Of a DNA stretch of 64,000 nucleotides, positions 58,983-64,000 are shown in pieces. The position numbers and the translations under genes are program-made. The notes under the pieces are model-generated. The model ran no database searches and was not told the origin of the DNA. It saw nothing but the letters and a program-made list of their open reading frames with translations. This DNA comes from Streptomyces sp. KL109B (GTDB lineage Bacteria > Actinomycetota > Actinomycetes > Streptomycetales > Streptomycetaceae): contig NZ_JASERL010000012.1 in NCBI RefSeq assembly GCF_030766935.1, positions 245,249-309,248 of the forward strand, read 5' to 3'. Every line of letters begins with the position of its first letter. Within the stretch, counting starts at the first letter, position 1.

Positions 58983-59747
58983 TCAGTCTGAGCTGGCCAG
59001 GTGCAGGGATAGGACGGCTTGGACCAGGCCGGTGATCCTGGTGGTCGAGCAGCGGAGCTTTCGAAGCAGCCGCCAGGTCTTGAGGGTGGCGACGGCCCGT
59101 TCGGCCAGAGCGCGAACCTTGGCGTGGGATCGGTTGACCGCCTGCTGGCCTGCGGACAACGTCTCCCACTTGCCCCAGTAAGGAGTTCGGACCGTGCCAC
59201 CGGCTCCGCGGTATGCCTTGTCGGCCCAGGCGGCGACGTCTGCTGCGGCAAGGGCGTCGACGATGCCGTGCTCGCGTGCTGCGCGGACGTCGTGGACAGC
59301 GCCGGGCAGGGCCGGTGAAGCCCACAGCAGACGGCCAAGGGGGTCCGAGACGACCTGCACGTTCATGCCGTGCTTCTTGTGTTTCCCGGAGTAGAAGGGC
59401 CGGTCGGCGGCTGTGCGGTCGATCGGCAGCAGGGTTCCGTCCAGGAGGACGAACGCCTTCGTCGAGGCGACCCGCACGGCCTCGGTCAAGGTGGGCGCGA
59501 GGTCGGCAAGGAGCTCCACAGCCTCGGTGATGTAGCGGTAGGCGGTGGTGGTGCCGATGTCGATCCCGGCGGCGAGCTGGGCGTAGGTCTGCCCGTCGCG
59601 CAGATGGGCGAGCGCAAGCAGAGCTTGGCGGCCGGCGGTCAGCCGTCGCCAACGGGTGCCGATCACACGGCGATGCTGCTGCAGTTGTTGCGCGAGGAAG
59701 CGGAGGGCAGAGCTGGACACGTCGACGCCCGACGGGTAGACAAGCAC
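58983..59747 (-). CDS. IS5-family DDE transposase
   Basis: A 254-residue transposase of the IS112/IS1647-like group: VDVSSSALRFLAQQLQQHRRVIGTRWRRLTAGRQALLALAHLRDGQTYAQLAAGIDIGTTTAYRYITEA at the N terminus with a helix-turn-helix, VLLDGTLLPIDRT with the first Asp, FYSGKHKKHGMNVQVVSDP, PGAVHDVRAAREHG with the second Asp, and DKAYRGAG. The C terminus has RSHAKVRALAERAVATLKTW with the Glu. GTG 59747 is the usual start. No frameshift is visible, so the gene could be active. Confidence 0.9.
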   Translation of the reverse strand: MLVYPSGVDVSSSALRFLAQQLQQHRRVIGTRWRRLTAGRQALLALAHLRDGQTYAQLAAGIDIGTTTAYRYITEAVELLADLAPTLTEAVRVASTKAFVLLDGTLLPIDRTAADRPFYSGKHKKHGMNVQVVSDPLGRLLWASPALPGAVHDVRAAREHGIVDALAAADVAAWADKAYRGAGGTVRTPYWGKWETLSAGQQAVNRSHAKVRALAERAVATLKTWRLLRKLRCSTTRITGLVQAVLSLHLASSD

Positions 59748-59882
59748 ACGAAGCCTCTGGTGGAGATGGTTCTTCTTGTTGGTCGAAAACTCATCTACCA
59801 GGGGCTTCACGTGGCTGTCAGCTCAATCGCCCGACTTCCGGGGCAAGTTGGGCAACGCTCACTCAATGGCAGACTGGTCGTC

Positions 59883-60440
59883 GTGTCCAACTTCTACGCG
59901 CAGCCCATTCTGAGAACGGCGGACCTCTCCGAGGGGCTGCGCATCGTGGGAAAGCTGCTCGAGATCGCTGACCTGAGTGATCTCGAAGTTGATTTTGATA
60001 TGCGGGTCAATTCGGCTGACTCTCTTTCGGCGGTGCTGGCCGTCTTGCCTGAGGCGGAATGGTGGGCGGAAGAGGGGAGAGGCAGCTCGTCGGAGAGGGC
60101 GGAGGACCCGTCGGTGGGCTTGCCTATCCGGCTGCGGAGTTGGGCTCAGGCGCCGGAGACCGTGGAGCCGTTCCTTCAGGCAATGGGCGACACCTCCGCG
60201 GCGGTGCGGTGGGACTTCAGCGCCTGGCCCGACGTTCCGGAGTTGCGTCTGGGTGTAGGTGGATCCAGAGGCGCCTTTGTCACGCTTTGCGTGCACGCTC
60301 AGGATCTCGACTTGGAGGAGCCTGCAAGCGACCACACAGTCTTCGTTCACGTCAAGCAAGCCGAGGCCGAACGTGCACCGTGGCTGGCGGCCCAGGTTGG
60401 GATGCGGGTGATCGGCGACTTGGTGATGGCGCCGTACTGA
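59883..60440 (+). CDS. hypothetical protein, candidate IS passenger
   Basis: A 185-residue frame that I do not recognise. It is less GC-biased than its surroundings (codons such as GATTTTGAT and CTTTCGGCG), suggesting foreign origin. It is acidic, with FYAQPILRTADLSEGLRIVGKLLEIADLSDLEVDFDMRV near the start and a C-terminal VFVHVKQAEAERAPWLAAQVGMRVIGDLVM. It reads away from the transposase and lies inside the outer inverted ends. The start may have been lost to the IS; GTG 59883 is the first plausible one. Confidence 0.55.
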   Translation: MSNFYAQPILRTADLSEGLRIVGKLLEIADLSDLEVDFDMRVNSADSLSAVLAVLPEAEWWAEEGRGSSSERAEDPSVGLPIRLRSWAQAPETVEPFLQAMGDTSAAVRWDFSAWPDVPELRLGVGGSRGAFVTLCVHAQDLDLEEPASDHTVFVHVKQAEAERAPWLAAQVGMRVIGDLVMAPY

Positions 60441-60475
60441 GAGCGCCACGAGCAGGTTGGAAAGGGCTCAGTGAG

Positions 60476-60870
60476 TGGGGCGGTGCTCAGGTGGGGATCC
60501 CGCAGGCTGCTTCACCCTGCCCGGTGACGGGAACGCCTCTGGGCGCTGGACGGGATCGTGTCTCTCGTCATGGTGTTGGCGATCAACGGCTGGGAGTGCG
60601 CGGGGCGTCTGCCCGGGGCGCACTTCCACGGGTGGGTACCGTTCCCTGAACAGGGGGGTGGGCCACCGCGTAACTCTCGTTGGTGAACGCCCAGTTCAAC
60701 CACGAGGAAGCACGATGGCCTGTCCTAGTCTGTCGGCCCGCGGGTACGGGGGAATCCAGCGGGCCGAGGTCTTCATGCTTGCACGCCGTTGCGGAATCGG
60801 GGCGGCGTATGCCGGGAACCCGGAGCGTTTGACTCGGCTCCTCATGACAGGTCCGGCGCCGGCCCCGCGG
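60476..60870. other. stretch without supported gene beyond the IS element
   Basis: About 400 bases with short open frames only. A plus-strand run translating WALDGIVSLVMVLAINGWECAGRLPGAHFHGW (about 60540-60640) looks protein-like but is flanked by stops, so at best it is a remnant. An ATG at 60715 with GAGGA before it starts a frame of poor codon quality. Confidence 0.4.
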
Positions 60871-61047
60871 TCAGTGACGTGTCTGCCACCAGAGCAGCGC
60901 GGCGGTAAATCCTGCACTGCCGGCGGAATAGGCCGCGCCACGCGTCGTATGGTCCGCGATCGTCCGCAGGTAACACTGCACGCCGCTTAGGCGGATCCGT
61001 AGGCGTCCGACGGCCTCATTCTTCCGTCGATCAGTAGAATCGGTCAC
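60871..61047 (-). CDS. 58-residue small protein
   Basis: A short gene starting at GTG 61047 with GGAAGGGA ahead of it. The protein reads VTDSTDRRKNEAVGRLRIRL, then SGVQCYLRTIADHTTRGAAYS and a C-terminal GFTAALLWWQTRH. The N-terminal half is charged and helical, and the last 20 residues are mildly hydrophobic. No family recognised. Codon quality and the ribosome site support translation; a hairpin terminator lies upstream at 61087. Confidence 0.45.
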   Translation of the reverse strand: MTDSTDRRKNEAVGRLRIRLSGVQCYLRTIADHTTRGAAYSAGSAGFTAALLWWQTRH

Positions 61048-61086
61048 GGGAGGTCCCTTCCTTCAGGGCAGGCGATGTCCTTCGCG

Positions 61087-61133
61087 AGCCCCGCTGAGCC
61101 GAACGGATGCGACCCCAACGGCCCAGCGGGGCT
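61087..61133. terminator. rho-independent terminator with T run
   Basis: AGCCCCGCTG (61087-61096) pairs perfectly with CAGCGGGGCT (61124-61133) and is followed by TTTTG on the plus strand. The loop is 27 bases. It is one of the few terminators here with a T run. Confidence 0.6.
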
Positions 61134-61650
61134 TTTGAGTTGACCTCTATGACAGCACACTTCCTGTGCGCCCCGTCATGAGCCGCTTGTGTACAAAAGG
61201 ACTCCGGATTTTTGACGCTCCGCATAAGGCAAATGGTTCATATCTGGCAGGGGTAGCGTCTTCCAGCGGTTCAGCGGGTTACCTCGGGCGTCCGCCTCCG
61301 AGGCGCTCGTGGAAGGCCACAGGCTTGCCGCTGGAGATGTTTCCCGTACTCCAGGACGTCGTTGTCGTCGGAGAAGTACCACTCGCGTGACCTGGGTCTT
61401 TACCCCTCAACTCCGAAGCCACGAGCGGAAATTTTTCAGCTTCGGCGTTCGTCGCCATCTGGCCCGTAAGCCGCTCGTAGAACTGCAGCTTGGGCACGCA
61501 GTACAGCCCACTACTGACTCAGTCCCGAACGCCGTGTTCGCCGCGTCCCGATGACGGCGTCGTTGTCGTGCAACAGCGTCCCGTTCCAGTCCCAGACAAA
61601 GGGCCCCTGTCTGCTGTGGCTGGAGCGTGAGCAGGCGGTGTCCCTGGACC
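61134..61650. other. low-GC stretch with decayed coding traces
   Basis: About 500 bases, less GC-rich than the chromosome average. On the minus strand a frame from GTG 61497 reads PKLQFYERLTGQMATNAEAEKFPLVASELRG, and after a frame change EWYFSDDNDVLEYGKHLQ. This looks like one gene broken by a frameshift, but I cannot name it. Confidence 0.35.
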
Positions 61651-62232
61651 GGACTGCGCATCGCCAACCGGGGCGGAAAAGTCACCTGGGGCAACACCGA
61701 CCTCGCCGACACCGACCCGGCCACCGTGCGGCCACGCGTCGGCCGGGTCCCGCAGAACTACACCCGCTGGCCGGTCAACCTCCGCGAGAACATCCACCTC
61801 GGCCAGGCCCGCACCGACGACGACGCCCTGCTCCTGGAAGCCGCCGGAGCCGACGAAGTGATCGCGAAAGTCCCCTACGGCCTCGACACCCTCGTCGCCT
61901 CCTCCAACTGGAGCGGCACCGACCTGTCCGGCGGCCAGTGGCAGCGCGTCGCCCTCGCCCGCGCCTTCTACCGCGACGCCGCGATGCTCATGCTCGACGA
62001 GCCCACCAGCGCCATGGACGCCCGCGCCGAACACAAGGTCATCAGCCGGTTCAAACGGCTCGCCGTGGGCAAGGCCGCCCTCTTCGTGACCCACAACCTG
62101 GAGAACGCCCGGATCGCCGACCACATCGTGGTCCTCCACGAAGGCCGCATCCCCGAAGAAGGTACCTGGGACGAACTCCTGCACAACGGCGGCCGACTGG
62201 CCGACCTGTACAAGCTCTCCCAGGACCGGTGA
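61651..62232 (+). pseudogene. ABC transporter ATPase fragment lacking Walker A
   Basis: About 193 residues of an exporter-type ATP-binding domain: VRPRVGRVPQNYTRWPVNLRENIHLG (Q loop), DLSGGQWQRVALARAFYRDAAMLMLDEPTSAMDARAEHKV (signature and Walker B) and ALFVTHNLENARIADHIVVLHEGRIPEEGTWDELL (H loop). The Walker A loop and the membrane domain should precede it, but upstream sequence is unrelated. It cannot bind ATP normally. Confidence 0.8.
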
Positions 62233-62286
62233 GGGGCGTTCCGCCCTCCGCCCGGCTCAGGAGTCCCCGTTGACCAGGGCACGAAT

Positions 62287-63542
62287 GTGGGCAGCGATGG
62301 CCGCTGGCAGTCCGGGGACTCCACAAATCTCGGTACAGCTCACCTCGTTGTCCTCGACGACGTCGCGATCCTCGTCGAGGACAAGGCCGTCACTTTGACC
62401 GCTCTTTCTCGCGGTGGCAAAACCACACGTATCCGCACCGACCTGACCGGCATCATTACGAAGGCGGCCGAACAAGCTGGCCGGATGCAGGACGGGATCG
62501 AGCGGGACGGCGGTCTTCGCATAGAGGGTGAAGGATGGGTGACCTCAGCCACATCCGTGAGATCCACACCATGACCGTCAGCCTCGATGATCTCTCGACC
62601 ATAATGACGGCCACTGCGGAATTGGTGCGGGCGGGCTTGCTCAGTCTCGACAACATTCCCTGGACCGTGTCGCTGCACGACCTTGAACTCATCACCGAAC
62701 TCGTCGCTCGACCGGCTGAGTTCCTCTTGTACCTCCGGCGCCGCCGCAACCCTGACGTCACCGTCATGTTCAACGCGCCCGACGAACTGGATCTTTTCCT
62801 GTACTTCTTCGAGGCGGGCCTTTGGGTTGGACCCGACCCCGCACGGGTATGCATGGCGTTCCCGTTCATGCCCGAGCCAACAACCGCGGAGCTGCGCCGC
62901 TACCGCTCACAGGAACCGGTCTTCTTGAGTAGCCGCACCGATGCACTGGACCAGTGGTACTACACCAAGGGCCGCACTGGGGAGGGCAAGGAGACCGCGC
63001 CGAAGCCGACAATGCCGACGCCTCCCGTCGCATCGCTCATTGACGAACTCCAGTCACGAAACGTCTCCGGCTGGCTGAGTATCGGTGCAACGTTGCTGTC
63101 AGGGGCAACGACGACTCAACACCAGTTCGCGCGAAACGGCGACGACCTGCTTAACAACCCATCGCCGAGCGGTAACGGCCGCAGCCTTACCGTGCCTGTC
63201 ACAGGAGTGGTGGATCCGGCTGAAGGATGGCTGCTTGTCTGGGCCACTCTCCCGGCCGGGAAAGATGTAGTCGGAGAAGAGAAGAGCCTCCGCGACTACC
63301 TGCGCGCGAAGAAACATCAGCTCCGCATCCCGCGAGGCGTCGTCTTCCTGTACGACGAAGCAACTAGGGATCTTGCCGGCGTTTACTACGACGGACACAT
63401 CGGGTCGCTTGATGCCACGCTTACGGCATCTCTCAGTTCGTTGCGACCTGCGTCGGAACTCGGGAATCGGCCCCACCCGAACGCCAAGCGTTTGCCGCGC
63501 GGCACGAGGCGTGCCCCAAGAGCGAGCACGAAGCGAAGGTAA
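62287..63542 (+). pseudogene. NERD-like nuclease-domain gene split by a frameshift
   Basis: Two overlapping frames form one protein. The first (62287-62574) has NLGTAHLVVLDDVAILVEDKAVTL, with the D-n-ExK metal site of NERD/PD-(D/E)xK nucleases, and reads to EGEGW at about 62540. The second (from 62535) continues DLSHIREIHTMTVSLDDLSTIMTATAELVRAGLL, then LVARPAEFLLYLRRRRNPDV and a long C-terminal domain to 63542. One missing base near 62538 explains the break. The 5' end also looks truncated after the ABC fragment. A sequencing error is the alternative. Confidence 0.65.
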
Positions 63543-63751
63543 CGTCGTGGTGTGCCCCCAGAGTTGGGAGCGGTGCAGCCCCGTCGCCGACGTTATTGGT
63601 GTGGGGCGGGTTGTCGCCGGTGGAGAGGGCGATGGCCGCGTCACGCTCGGCCGTGATGTCCTCCTCGTCCTCGGGGTCCCTGTCGAGGCAGATGGTGAGA
63701 ATCCACGTCGTTCACGGCCGCGCCAAGCGGCAGGATCGGGCTGTCTGTGAA

Positions 63752-63991
63752 CTAAGCCCACCGGCAGTTCGTACAGAGCCGCTCGACGGCTTGGCCGAAC
63801 GCGATGTCGAACTGGTTCACAGAAGCGGCTGACCGCAGTGCGCGGCACTCGGGGCTTCCGTGGAGCTTGCCCTTGCCGGCTGCCGACGCGTGGCAGGTGA
63901 CGGAGGTGTCCCGGGTCGGACCCAGGGGAACCTCGGGCTTGAAGATCGAGCCGAGCATGACGTGGCGGAGGTCACCGGCATTCGAGGACAT
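63752..63991 (-). CDS. small Cys/His-rich hypothetical protein
   Basis: A 79-residue frame with CHASAAGKGKLHGSPECRALRSAA and a final LCTNCRWA. The Cys and His spacing resembles a small zinc site seen in uncharacterised actinobacterial proteins. Codon bias is weaker than in the core genes. The start at ATG 63991 is within ten bases of the window edge, so it could extend further. Confidence 0.4.
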   Translation of the reverse strand: MSSNAGDLRHVMLGSIFKPEVPLGPTRDTSVTCHASAAGKGKLHGSPECRALRSAASVNQFDIAFGQAVERLCTNCRWA

Positions 63992-64000
63992 GTCGGCAGG

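Larger units (their letters stand above)
58960..60475. mobile_element. IS5-type element with inverted ends, possibly carrying a passenger gene
   Basis: Left end 58960-58982 and right end 60455-60475 are inverted copies (GGTTGGAAAGGGCTCA and then one mismatch). The central CTCAGTGAG at 58962-58970 and 60467-60475 is itself palindromic, so it could be a 9-bp target duplication around 13-bp ends CCCTTTCCAACCT. Inside are an intact transposase and an unrelated gene. A weaker end-like sequence at 59846-59869 just after the transposase start suggests the basic IS was about 0.9 kb. Confidence 0.7.

Noticed and set aside
1..64000. tRNA and rRNA genes
   Set aside because: I saw no cloverleaf-like or rRNA-like segment, but a covariance-model search such as tRNAscan would be needed to exclude them.

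Overview
The window is high-GC actinobacterial chromosome, almost certainly Streptomyces. Third codon positions are strongly G/C, ATGA and GTGA start/stop overlaps are frequent, a rare TTA codon sits in a cluster regulator, and many small regulators, P450s, FAD monooxygenases and IS scars are present. It reads as accessory chromosome-arm sequence with few housekeeping genes.

Positions 1-8043 hold a probable amino-acid-derived natural product locus. It contains the end of an ATP-grasp ligase, an MDR oxidoreductase, an unknown protein, an adenylate-forming enzyme with an unusual N-terminal domain, an MFS exporter, a TTA-containing ArsR-like regulator, a YbaK-type tRNA-editing protein, a LysE-type amino acid exporter and a BsmA/IDO-type 2-oxoglutarate dioxygenase.

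Positions 8213-23644 are the most striking part, a catabolic supercluster. A five-gene operon (nbaC-G type) takes 3-hydroxyanthranilate through meta cleavage to a 2-oxopentenoate. It lies beside a LysR regulator, an MFS transporter, a kynurenine-formamidase-like hydrolase, a Hod/Qdo-type cofactor-free dioxygenase, an FAD monooxygenase, a complete P450/ferredoxin/ferredoxin reductase set, and one intact plus one truncated AtzA-like amidohydrolase. Together these can be read as a route from a quinolone (possibly 8-oxygenated) to central metabolism. Two matching 22-bp LysR-type sites and a 23-bp x 7 tandem array in a divergent promoter suggest coordinated control.

Positions 23747-32525 carry a serine hydrolase, a polytopic membrane protein, a GT2-GtrA fusion, an alpha/beta hydrolase, an SDR and a YtcJ-type amidohydrolase. 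Positions 32560-34860 hold a three-gene unit resembling a type VII secretion substrate module. Positions 34946-48988 hold regulators (XRE/MmyB, STAS, two TetR), a second SDR and P450, a carboxylesterase, a TetX-like monooxygenase unit with matching TetR operators, and an LLM oxidoreductase/MFS/nucleotidyltransferase operon whose first gene has an in-frame stop.

Positions 49126-51917 are a graveyard of fragments (PEP-utilising enzyme, metallo-beta-lactamase, IS256 transposase) with a secreted CBM14-like peptide and a truncated trypsin. Positions 52311-58242 carry a glycosyltransferase operon divergent from an OmpR-type two-component system, with 11-bp-spaced direct repeats between them. From 58235 to the end the sequence is IS-rich and partly lower in GC: M56, IS3 and IS5 remnants, an apparently intact IS5-type element with a possible passenger gene, a 58-codon small gene, an ABC ATPase lacking Walker A, and a frameshifted NERD-like gene.
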